The notes under the pieces were generated by a model, which searched no databases, was not told the origin of the DNA, and worked only from the letters and a program-made list of their open reading frames with translations. This document shows positions 23,722 to 30,846 of a stretch of DNA of 41,426 bases, in pieces. This DNA is from Caryophanales bacterium UBA743 (GTDB lineage: Bacteria; Bacillota_I; Bacilli_A; RFN20; CAG-826), in assembly GCA_002297365.1 (NCBI GenBank), contig DBKT01000003.1, positions 1 to 41,426 of the forward strand. Reading direction: 5' to 3'. How positions within the stretch are numbered: the first letter of the stretch is position 1; each line of letters starts with the position of its first letter. The translations under genes were made by a program, and so were the position numbers.

Positions 23722-24939
23722 TTAGAAATCGACTTCCGTATCGTAATAGCAGCACTTAAGAAGTTTTTCCATCTCTTCTTGAGATGGCTGACGTGGATTT
23801 GAGCCAGTGCAGGCATCACCAATAGCGTTTTTGGCGATTTCTGGGAGTCTCTCTAAGAAAACTTTCTCAGGAACAAATCCTTGTTCGGTTGGATAGGAAT
23901 CAGGGCCGTAATTCTTGATGCAATGAGGAATATGAAGTTCATCATTCATATGGCGAAGCAAAGCGATCAAATTAGCGATCTTTTCGTCATCCGTTTTTCC
24001 ACCAAGATGGATAAAGTCGGCGATATACGCATATCTCTTCTTCGCGGTTGGATCTTTGGCGTTAAAGGCAATGACTTTCGGCAAGTACATAGCATTCGCA
24101 GCACCATGGATAATGTGTGCGCCGTAATCAGCAAATGCAGCTCCTGTTTTATGAGCCATAGAGTGGACAATGCCGAGTAAAGCGTTGGAGAAAGCCATAC
24201 CGGCCAAACATTGGGCATTATGCATATTATCGCGTGCATTCATGTCATCGTTATAGGATGGGATTAAATTCGCTTTGATCATTTCGATGGCATGAAGGGC
24301 TAAAGGATCGGTGTAATCGCAATGAGCAGTCGAAACATAAGCTTCAATAGCGTGGGTCAATGCGTCCATACCAGTATGAGCGACAAGCTTATGCGGCATC
24401 GTGTGCGCCAATTCAGGATCGACGATGGCAACATCAGGGGTGATTTCAAAATCGGCAATTGGGTATTTGATGCCATTCTTATAATCGGTAATGATGGAGA
24501 AGGCAGTGACTTCAGTAGCAGTTCCGGAAGTAGAAGAAACAGCGCAGAAATGAGCTTTTCTTCTTAATTTTGGAAGACCGAACACCTTACACATATCAGC
24601 AAATGTGGTTTCAGGATATTCATATTTAATCCACATAGCTTTAGCAGCGTCAATTGGAGAACCACCACCAATGGCAACGATCCAATCTGGTTTAAATTCA
24701 AGCATCTTTTGAGCGCCGTTCATAACGGTTTCGACTGATGGATCGGACTCAATGCCTTCAATCAAGCCGACTTCCATGCCTGCTTCTTTTAAATAATTAA
24801 TGGCACGGTCAAGGAAGCCAAATCGTTTCATGCTTCCACCACCAACACAAATGATGGCACGTTTTCCTTCTAATTTTTTAAGGGCTTCTAAGGAACCTGC
24901 GCCATGATAAACGTCTCTAGGCAAAGTAAATCTAAACAT
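23722..24939 (-). CDS. Iron-containing alcohol dehydrogenase
   Basis: 405-residue group III (Fe-dependent) alcohol dehydrogenase, reducing aldehydes to alcohols with NAD(P)H in fermentation. Residues about 1-180 are the nucleotide-binding half (CVGGGSMKRFG, GGGSPIDAAK at 91-100, SSTSGTATEVT). The C-terminal helical half carries the metal site: Asp192 and His196 in HTGMDALTHAIEAYVS, His259 in HSMAHK, and His278 in HGAANAM. The C-terminus CYYDTEVDF is like that of AdhE-type enzymes. GGAGG precedes ATG 24939. A divergently placed operator-like repeat and a TetR gene upstream suggest local control. Substrate not determinable. Confidence 0.93.
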   Translation of the reverse strand: MFRFTLPRDVYHGAGSLEALKKLEGKRAIICVGGGSMKRFGFLDRAINYLKEAGMEVGLIEGIESDPSVETVMNGAQKMLEFKPDWIVAIGGGSPIDAAKAMWIKYEYPETTFADMCKVFGLPKLRRKAHFCAVSSTSGTATEVTAFSIITDYKNGIKYPIADFEITPDVAIVDPELAHTMPHKLVAHTGMDALTHAIEAYVSTAHCDYTDPLALHAIEMIKANLIPSYNDDMNARDNMHNAQCLAGMAFSNALLGIVHSMAHKTGAAFADYGAHIIHGAANAMYLPKVIAFNAKDPTAKKRYAYIADFIHLGGKTDDEKIANLIALLRHMNDELHIPHCIKNYGPDSYPTEQGFVPEKVFLERLPEIAKNAIGDACTGSNPRQPSQEEMEKLLKCCYYDTEVDF

Positions 24940-24966
24940 TATTAAACCTCCATTTACTTCGCAAAA

Positions 24967-25005
24967 ATTATGAAATATTCGTTTATCGGTTTCAAGATAC
25001 CGGTA
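24967..25005 (-). promoter_or_regulatory. adh promoter with overlapping inverted repeats
   Basis: -35 TTGAAA (complement of 24990-24995), 17-bp spacer and -10 CATAAT (complement of 24967-24972). TACCGGTA (24998-25005) touches the -35, and CGGT/ACCG arms (24987-25002) span it. TTTATCG occurs three times in this stretch. This is a plausible operator for the neighbouring TetR-type regulator. Confidence 0.6.
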
Positions 25006-25072
25006 GTGTTTTATCGTTTTATCGATTCTAGAAAAGAAAAACTATTAAAAAATTTAGGTTGGTTAGTTAGTT

Positions 25073-25636
25073 TTATCTATCTATTAAATCTTTGTACAAA
25101 GGAGACGCGCAGAGGCCAATAAGATCAGAAATACATTTTTCGCTTTCAAAACGACAAGAATCAAAAATCCAAATACGAAGATACGCAACAACACTTTGAA
25201 TTAGCGAGCATTCCAAAAATTCGACATTTGAAACTAAATGATTTCTTTTCTTTGCTGGAGGAGGGATTAAAAAATCTTTACCGAAATCTTCTATCTTTTG
25301 ATTAAAACGAAGCGTGGAAGCATTGAGCACCGCTTTTGCCAACTTCTTATTGTCTTTCAAAAAGGATAAACAAGCTTCAAAAAAGGCAAAGCGCGAATGA
25401 TTTATTTCTAACTCGTTGATTTTTACCGTTAAACCGGAAAGTAATTCGTCTTCCAAGGCTGATACTAAAAGATCTAAAGATTGATAATGCAGATAGAAGG
25501 TGGATTTGTTTATATCCGCTTCCATGACAAGATCTTCAATCTGCAGCTCCTCAAAATTGCGTTCATTCAAAAGTGAAATCATAGTTTTTTGAATAATCGC
25601 TTCCGTTTTAACGAATCTTCTATCTTTTGTTCTCAT
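25073..25636 (-). CDS. TetR/AcrR family transcriptional regulator
   Basis: 187 residues. The N-terminal TetR helix-turn-helix is clear: TEAIIQKTMISLLNERNFEELQIEDLVMEADINKSTFYLHYQSLDLLVSALEDELL. The C-terminal ligand domain is divergent, as usual. ATG 25636 has no evident RBS; a TATACT -10 about 10-15 nt upstream suggests a leaderless message, or translation may be coupled to the small frame that overlaps it. It reads toward adh, so it most likely controls adh and perhaps itself. The ligand is unknown. Confidence 0.85.
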   Translation of the reverse strand: MRTKDRRFVKTEAIIQKTMISLLNERNFEELQIEDLVMEADINKSTFYLHYQSLDLLVSALEDELLSGLTVKINELEINHSRFAFFEACLSFLKDNKKLAKAVLNASTLRFNQKIEDFGKDFLIPPPAKKRNHLVSNVEFLECSLIQSVVAYLRIWIFDSCRFESEKCISDLIGLCASPLYKDLIDR

Positions 25637-25835
25637 ATCGACAAAAGTATAGTTTATTTCGCAAGATTTTTCTAGACATTATTCTATTAATAGATTTTTG
25701 TCTATGACATTCTTTAGATAAAATCGCCTTTTCTCTAAGTTTTTCTAAGTTTTTAATTTCAACATCCAAGCCCACGCTATGTTTCAAAGAAAACCAGATA
25801 GGTTTGGATCGTATCCGCGTTTTTAAAAAATTCAT
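25620..25835 (-). CDS. Possible small basic protein overlapping the TetR start
   Basis: 71 codons from ATG 25835 with an AGGAG only 2 nt upstream, closer than ideal. Lys/Arg-rich, with no recognised motif. It ends 17 bp inside the TetR gene, which could couple their translation. It may equally be a chance ORF in AT-rich DNA. Confidence 0.25.
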   Translation of the reverse strand: MNFLKTRIRSKPIWFSLKHSVGLDVEIKNLEKLREKAILSKECHRQKSINRIMSRKILRNKLYFCRYENKR

Positions 25836-25908
25836 AGCTCCTATTTATTATTGGGTTTAACATGTTTTTAAAACGTTATCTGAATAGTCAATTTATTATT
25901 TGCTTTTT

Positions 25909-25942
25909 TAAATAAAAAATGCCGTCAATTTGTTGACGGCAT
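25909..25942 (-). terminator. Terminator of the tRNA-Leu/tRNA-Arg transcript
   Basis: On the minus strand ATGCCGTCAA, 4-nt loop, TTGACGGCAT, then TTTTTTATTT. A perfect 10-bp stem 13 bp after tRNA-Arg. Confidence 0.9.
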
Positions 25943-25954
25943 ATGTTTCTAATT

Positions 25955-26031
25955 TGGCGCGGTCGAGGGGATTTGAACTCCTAACCCCAAGCTTCGGGGG
26001 CTTGTGCTCTATCCAATTGAGCTACGACCGC
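25955..26031 (-). tRNA. tRNA-Arg(CCG)
   Basis: Cloverleaf with encoded CCA (25955-25957). Acceptor GCGGTCG/CGACCGC, D-stem GCTC/GAGC and anticodon stem CAAGC/GCTTG are perfect. The anticodon loop CCCCGAA gives CCG, which reads CGG codons. Two oddities: residue 33 is C instead of the nearly invariant U, and the T-stem AGGAG/CCCCT contains an A-C mismatch. Otherwise intact and followed by a strong terminator, so probably expressed. Confidence 0.85.
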
Positions 26032-26044
26032 ACGATGTTTATGT

Positions 26045-26128
26045 TGGTGCACTGGATGGGACTTGAACCCACACCTGTTTCCAGACTGGCTTCTGAGACC
26101 AGAGCGTATACCATTTCGCCACCAGTGC
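26045..26128 (-). tRNA. tRNA-Leu(CAG)
   Basis: Acceptor GCACTGG/CCAGTGC, anticodon loop CTCAGAA (CAG, reads CUG), class II variable arm, T-arm GTGGG-TTCAAGT-CCCAT, encoded CCA. First gene of a two-tRNA transcript with tRNA-Arg 13 bp downstream. Confidence 0.93.
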
Positions 26129-26138
26129 ACGTTTAATA

Positions 26139-26167
26139 AATATACTATCGTTTCTGGCTGTTGTCGA
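26139..26167 (-). promoter_or_regulatory. Promoter of the tRNA-Leu/tRNA-Arg pair
   Basis: -35 TCGACA (complement of 26162-26167), 17-bp spacer and -10 TATATT (complement of 26139-26144). The -35 lies inside the last codons of the upstream hydrolase gene. Confidence 0.7.
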
Positions 26168-27104
26168 CGTTTGTTTCAGATAGGAAAGTAAAGATTCTAT
26201 CCCATATTTCTTTATTGGGTTCAGTTGCCCTTTTAAGATCCATCTCGATATCTTTTGTTGCGCTTAGCGAGGTAATTCCTTGCTTCATTATTTTTTGCAC
26301 GTATTCTTCCGCATCCTCGCTTTTATAAACCGAATGCCCACGATTGGGGATATATAGGAATTGAAAACGCTTGTTGCGCTTAAATAAATCGTATAAGGCC
26401 TCATAGCCTTCTCTAGGCGTGACGTCTTTGTCTTTGTCGCCTTGAATATAAAGAACTTTGGCAGAGGAATTTTGTAGGGTTTCGTAAGTCTTCTTAGCGC
26501 CTTGATTGCCAGTAAAGCATTTCAGATTCAGCCAAATAGACGGTTTGAAAAAATGACACCATTTCGGAAGTTTTTCTAAAACAAGGCGGGTTGGGTCGTT
26601 GAAGCCAGCGATGTCTACTATCTTTTCGATTTTATATGCAGGATTTGCAGACATAGCCGCCCCATAACCTCCCCAAGAATGGCCCATACTAAACCTTTTT
26701 AGGCCCTTAGAATCAGGATCCTTTTCTAAATATCGGAAGAAATATTTCTGATCGATGATGGTATGTTCTAAAGAGATGATTTTATTTCCTTCGCTCTCCA
26801 TACAACCGGTATTGTCATAGGCGTAGACCAAATAACCCTCCTTAGCCAATTGGCATATGCTTCTAACATAGGAAGCTCTCCCATCTCCAAGGCCATGAAA
26901 AAAGACCACCAAAGCCTTGTGCATCAAACCTTTCTGAAAATATTTTGAGCCATAAAGAATCCGCTTTTTATCGCTTTGGAAAGAGAACCTTGTTTCTTCA
27001 ATGCCATAGTCTTTTGCTCTAGCATAAGGCAAAGAAGGAGCGCCATCGAAACGACGGCCATAAATCGCTTTTAATGCATGATGAAAAAAGAGAAAAAGAA
27101 TCAT
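26145..27104 (-). CDS. Alpha/beta hydrolase (serine esterase/peptidase-like)
   Basis: 319-residue alpha/beta-hydrolase. Oxyanion region FFHGLGDGRASY near 68-80, nucleophile elbow GHSWG with Ser143, acid Asp in QGDKDKDVTP near 230, and catalytic His in NRGHSVY near 260. The N-terminal 15 residues are hydrophobic (MILFLFFHHALKAIYG) and may be a short anchor. The start overlaps the stop of the upstream GH3 gene as ATGA with AGGA just before, so the two are translationally coupled. An acyl or acetyl esterase acting with the glycosidase is a reasonable inference but is not shown by the sequence. Confidence 0.85.
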   Translation of the reverse strand: MILFLFFHHALKAIYGRRFDGAPSLPYARAKDYGIEETRFSFQSDKKRILYGSKYFQKGLMHKALVVFFHGLGDGRASYVRSICQLAKEGYLVYAYDNTGCMESEGNKIISLEHTIIDQKYFFRYLEKDPDSKGLKRFSMGHSWGGYGAAMSANPAYKIEKIVDIAGFNDPTRLVLEKLPKWCHFFKPSIWLNLKCFTGNQGAKKTYETLQNSSAKVLYIQGDKDKDVTPREGYEALYDLFKRNKRFQFLYIPNRGHSVYKSEDAEEYVQKIMKQGITSLSATKDIEMDLKRATEPNKEIWDRIFTFLSETNVDNSQKR

Positions 27105-29530
27105 TTCCTGCGTCCTTTAACGAACTCAGCCAACGCTTTGAGATATTTATGGTTGGCAAGAGCGACAATCCCTAAGGCCATCTTATCGTTAAAACCACCC
27201 ATGCACCCGCAGCGAATCGGCATGTGCAAGAAGCTATTAAGCTGTTTTTCCTTTTCGATTTCATCACGGAAGGATGAAAAGAATTGCCTCTTATACATCT
27301 TGATGCATTTTTTGCCTATTTTTGTGTCAGAAATGTCTCCGAAAGTTGAATTGATTGTCCTTTTTTCTGTCTTGTTAGGAAGATCGTTCACATAATCTCT
27401 CCCAAGGAGGTAAGTAAATTCATCGTCTACCAAAGAGAAAGGGCGCTTCGTCGAAACGGCATAATAGTTCGGGAGTTCAAAGGTTTCGGAAATGCCTTTA
27501 TAAGAACTGCTCACATGAATTTTCATGGAACATCTTATATCTTCTGAAGAAGCCCCGATTTCAATCAAATAATCACCCTCTTCGACAATGAATTGCTTTT
27601 TTTCTCTAGACCAAATGGCAAAATCATCATAAGAAAGGCTCATCTTAATGGTTTTAAAAGACCAGGCTTTGATAAAAGTCTTGCTAAAGGCCTTAAGAAC
27701 ACGTTTCTCACGATACAAAGCGGAATTCAAGGCAGAAACGTAAACTTGCACGATTTCCTCGCCATTTCTTCCGCCTATGTTCATAACATTTAAAGAAATG
27801 GAAACTTTTTTTCCTTGGACTAACTCCGTTGTCGATAAAGCCATATCCGAATATTTATAACTCGTATAAGAAATGCCATAGCCAAAAGGAAATTGAACCT
27901 TTTTCCCAGCTGTCAAGTAATAGCGATAGCCAACGAAAATGCTTTCCTTATACAAAGAAAAGTCATTATTGCCCGGATAAAAAGTACTGGAGGGCACGTC
28001 TAAATAACGAATCGGCCAGCTTTCAGCTAGCTTTCCAGAAGGATTTATCACTCCAAGAAGGATATTTGAAAGTGCTTCTGATCCGCCTTCTCCATAAAGA
28101 TAAGTAATCAGCAAAGCCCTTGCTTTGGAAATAGAAGAAAGCTCTACGGGGGAGCCAGAGCAAAGAACGACGATCACATTGTCATTTAAAGCAGTGATTT
28201 TCTCAAACAAACGATATTGTTCATTCGGAAGGCGCATGGTTTCCTTATCGTATCCTTCGCCTTCATAGGACTCCGGCACGCCGAGAAAAAGAATGACTTT
28301 CTTATGGGTCGAAGCTAAATCACAGGCATCAAAATTCATGGCCGTTTCCGTATCTTCGCTAACTCTATTAAGGGCATATCCAGGCTCATAAGGAACGGGG
28401 TTTGCTCTCCCTTTATTAATGACGTCAAGAAAGGAAAGCAAATGCATTTCTTCAACATGTGAGGAACCGCCCGCTTGAATGCGAGGGGTTTCGGCAAAAG
28501 AGCCAATCACGCACACATCATCGTAATTATGCAGGGGCAAAATTCCATCATTTTGAGTTAAAACAATAGATTTTTCGGCCATTTTGACCGCTAATAGATG
28601 GTTCTTTTCATAATCGGCTTTCTCACCCATTTGCGTTTTAGAGCAACGTTCAGCCAATCGTACGATTCGAGCAGCTGAGCTTTTAACATCAGCAATCTCT
28701 AATTGTCTTTGCTTAATGGCTTTGAAAAGAACTTTATTGCGGTCTTTGCCATCAAAACAAGGCATTTCTAAATCAAGCCCATTTTTATGAGACTCAATGA
28801 CTTTCTCGACGGCGCCCCAATCGGAGACAACGACGCCATCGTATTGCCAATCTCCTTTCAGCACACCCTTTAGAAGGTAAGAATTCGCGCAAGCGTATTC
28901 GCCATTAATGCGATTGTATGAGGCCATTACCATCCACGGATTCGCTTCTTTAATGGCAATCTCGAATGGCTTGAGGTAGATTTCATGCAAAGCCCTGTCA
29001 TCCACTTCGGCCGTATAGGTAAAACGCCTTGTTTCTTGATTGTTTAAAGCAAAGTGCTTCAAACAAGCGCCTACGCCGTTTTCTTGTGCGCCTTTAATGA
29101 AAGAGGCGGCCATTTTTCCAGATAAATACGGATCTTCGCTGAGATATTCAAAATTACGTCCGCCAAGAGGGTTTCTTTTAATGTTCACTCCGGGGCCAAG
29201 AATGACATTGGTATAATGAGCCTTGCATTCATTAGCGATCGCACCGCCAAACTCCTCCATTAAAGAAGGATCCCAGGAACAAGCGTTTAGGGCTGTGGAA
29301 GGAAAGCAAGTCGCTTTATAAGTGTTGTTGCTAACCATCTTTTTGTCTCTCGGTGTTTCTCCCTCTGCCAAAGGCTTCCTTAACCCAGCGGGGCCATCGT
29401 TCATCGTGATGGAGGGGACATGGTATTTCAAAAGGGCGTGCGTATCCCAATTCCCATTTCCCGAAAGAAGAACGAGCCTTTTCTTAAGGGGGATGTTAAC
29501 GAGAAGATTGTCGTATTGGCTTTTTTCCAT
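27101..29530 (-). CDS. GH3 beta-glucosidase (canonical domain order)
   Basis: 809-residue family 3 glycoside hydrolase. The N-terminal TIM-barrel domain has NDGPAGLR near 44-51, KHFALNNQETRR near 158-169, and the nucleophile Asp237 in GVVVSDWGAV. The GH3 C-domain spans about 320-560 (SIVLTQNDGILPL, CVIGSFA, LGVPESYEGEGYDK). A fibronectin-III-like domain follows (EEIVQVYVSA) and then a family-specific tail of about 110 residues. No signal peptide, so probably intracellular, unlike the exported GH3 at the left edge. GAGG precedes ATG 29530. Two palindromes in the upstream region suggest regulation. Co-transcribed with the hydrolase. Confidence 0.93.
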   Translation of the reverse strand: MEKSQYDNLLVNIPLKKRLVLLSGNGNWDTHALLKYHVPSITMNDGPAGLRKPLAEGETPRDKKMVSNNTYKATCFPSTALNACSWDPSLMEEFGGAIANECKAHYTNVILGPGVNIKRNPLGGRNFEYLSEDPYLSGKMAASFIKGAQENGVGACLKHFALNNQETRRFTYTAEVDDRALHEIYLKPFEIAIKEANPWMVMASYNRINGEYACANSYLLKGVLKGDWQYDGVVVSDWGAVEKVIESHKNGLDLEMPCFDGKDRNKVLFKAIKQRQLEIADVKSSAARIVRLAERCSKTQMGEKADYEKNHLLAVKMAEKSIVLTQNDGILPLHNYDDVCVIGSFAETPRIQAGGSSHVEEMHLLSFLDVINKGRANPVPYEPGYALNRVSEDTETAMNFDACDLASTHKKVILFLGVPESYEGEGYDKETMRLPNEQYRLFEKITALNDNVIVVLCSGSPVELSSISKARALLITYLYGEGGSEALSNILLGVINPSGKLAESWPIRYLDVPSSTFYPGNNDFSLYKESIFVGYRYYLTAGKKVQFPFGYGISYTSYKYSDMALSTTELVQGKKVSISLNVMNIGGRNGEEIVQVYVSALNSALYREKRVLKAFSKTFIKAWSFKTIKMSLSYDDFAIWSREKKQFIVEEGDYLIEIGASSEDIRCSMKIHVSSSYKGISETFELPNYYAVSTKRPFSLVDDEFTYLLGRDYVNDLPNKTEKRTINSTFGDISDTKIGKKCIKMYKRQFFSSFRDEIEKEKQLNSFLHMPIRCGCMGGFNDKMALGIVALANHKYLKALAEFVKGRRK

Positions 29531-29545
29531 ATCAGTTTCCTCATC

Positions 29546-29562
29546 AAATATCTTTGATATTT
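29546..29562. promoter_or_regulatory. Palindrome in the GH3 leader
   Basis: AAATATC-TTT-GATATTT, 7-bp arms, 16 bp upstream of the GH3 start. Possible operator, or a weak hairpin next to the RBS. Confidence 0.4.
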
Positions 29563-29604
29563 TACGTTCATTCTCAAATGTTTTAAAACCCTAAATCGTT
29601 TGCA

Positions 29605-29622
29605 TTGTAAGAGCATTTACAA
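29605..29622. promoter_or_regulatory. Inverted repeat upstream of GH3
   Basis: TTGTAA (29605-29610) and TTACAA (29617-29622) separated by 6 bp. The inner TGTAA-N6-TTACA spacing is like a degenerate LacI-family site. It lies about 75 bp upstream of the GH3 start, where promoter elements would be. Confidence 0.4.
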
Positions 29623-29652
29623 AAATAAGTGGGTTTTGCAGGGGATAATTGG

Positions 29653-30393
29653 TTAATCATGGCGCGTTTTATCTTCAAAACACTCACAAAAACGAGCTGC
29701 GAAAGATTCTTCTTCTCCAGTCGGTTCAAGATGGGCAAGCGAACCAATCTTATTGGCACGGAAAGAAACAATTCCCTTCCTTCTTTCCTCTGAAACGAAC
29801 TCCGTTAAAGAAGAAGGAAGAAGGACGGTATTTTGCCATAAAGAATAAGGCGAGCAATTCATAAGGTGAGAAAGAAGGACGCTCGCCACGCCAAAATGGC
29901 AAAAGAAGGCAATTACATCATGGTTGGATTCATTCGTAACGTAATGGAAACCATCCCGCAAATAACCATGTTGGGCTAAAATTTGATCGAAATGGTCGAT
30001 GACGTTCTCATATTCTTCTTTAACCGTCGCTCCTTCTTCATTCAAAAGAGGGGCTTCCTTCCATTTCTCGGTATACAGAATCTTTTCTTTTTCAACAACG
30101 CTTGGCAAAAGGTCCCAGCAATTGCTTATCGCATTTTCTTTGTCTTCTCTTCTTAATCTCCCTTCGAATTCAACAAGCCAAGGGCAATATCGAACAAAGG
30201 AGTTGGGGTAATAGATTTTAGAGGCTTCAAAGGTCTTTTTTGCTCTTCCTAAAAGAGACACGTAAAAAGAAGCAATCTCGGGATAATGTTTATGAAGATA
30301 TTTTCCCAGGAGATTTGCTTCCCGGAAACCTTTTTCCGTTAAGGAATCCATGGCGTAGTCAGGTTCTGCATGACGAATGATTAGAATTTTCAT
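29653..30393 (-). CDS. Histidine phosphatase family protein
   Basis: 247 residues from ATG 30393, where the fold begins MKILIIRHAEPDY with catalytic His8 in the RHA(E) motif. A longer reading to 30495 would add 34 residues of implausible hydrophobic sequence, so it is not used. SLTEKGFREANLLGKYL and SLLGRAKKTFEASKI match the conserved family regions. The second active-site His is in FFCHFGVASVLLSHL near 170. Family members are phosphoglycerate-mutase-like phosphatases of varied specificity. The substrate is unknown. The RBS is weak, and the gene sits 108 bp after its operon neighbour. Confidence 0.85.
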   Translation of the reverse strand: MKILIIRHAEPDYAMDSLTEKGFREANLLGKYLHKHYPEIASFYVSLLGRAKKTFEASKIYYPNSFVRYCPWLVEFEGRLRREDKENAISNCWDLLPSVVEKEKILYTEKWKEAPLLNEEGATVKEEYENVIDHFDQILAQHGYLRDGFHYVTNESNHDVIAFFCHFGVASVLLSHLMNCSPYSLWQNTVLLPSSLTEFVSEERRKGIVSFRANKIGSLAHLEPTGEEESFAARFCECFEDKTRHD

Positions 30394-30501
30394 ATTCGGT
30401 GTTTTCTCTCTTCTTTTGCTCTTTAATCTTAAAAAGGGCCAAGAAAATAATAATTCACAAATAGAAATGCTCCAACACGAAAAGAAAACGCGCATTTCTT
30501 T

Positions 30502-30846
30502 CTAAATGTTTCTAGGCAAATAACGATAAGCGATCTCCCAAAAGAGAGGGTCAGAAACAAAAACACGTTTAATTTTCCCTGAAACGTCTCTTATTTCGGC
30601 ATAGGCCAAGCTCATATCCATGATCATCTGAGCAGGTTTGCTTGAGGATTTGGAAGCGATATCCAACATCTTTTCAAGATCTTTTTCTTTATAAGGAATG
30701 ACTCTTCTTTTCTCGATTTTCTGATTGGTGATATTTTTGCATTCAAAATTCAATTTCCCGTCGTTAAAAATCAAAATATCCTCGTAAAAGTCCATTTGTT
30801 TTAATCCTCTGGGCATTGAAAAAGAGATAAGGAGAAAAGGCTTCAT
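30502..30846 (-). CDS. Hypothetical protein coupled to addA
   Basis: 114 residues from ATG 30846, which overlaps the addA stop as ATGA; a start at 30882 would lie deeper in addA. Soluble, mixed alpha/beta text (EDILIFNDGKLNFECKNIT, VIPYKEKDLEKMLDIA, AYAEIRDVSGKIKRVFVSDP). No known family recognised. Tight coupling to addA suggests co-expression with the recombination nuclease. Confidence 0.7.
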   Translation of the reverse strand: MKPFLLISFSMPRGLKQMDFYEDILIFNDGKLNFECKNITNQKIEKRRVIPYKEKDLEKMLDIASKSSSKPAQMIMDMSLAYAEIRDVSGKIKRVFVSDPLFWEIAYRYLPRNI

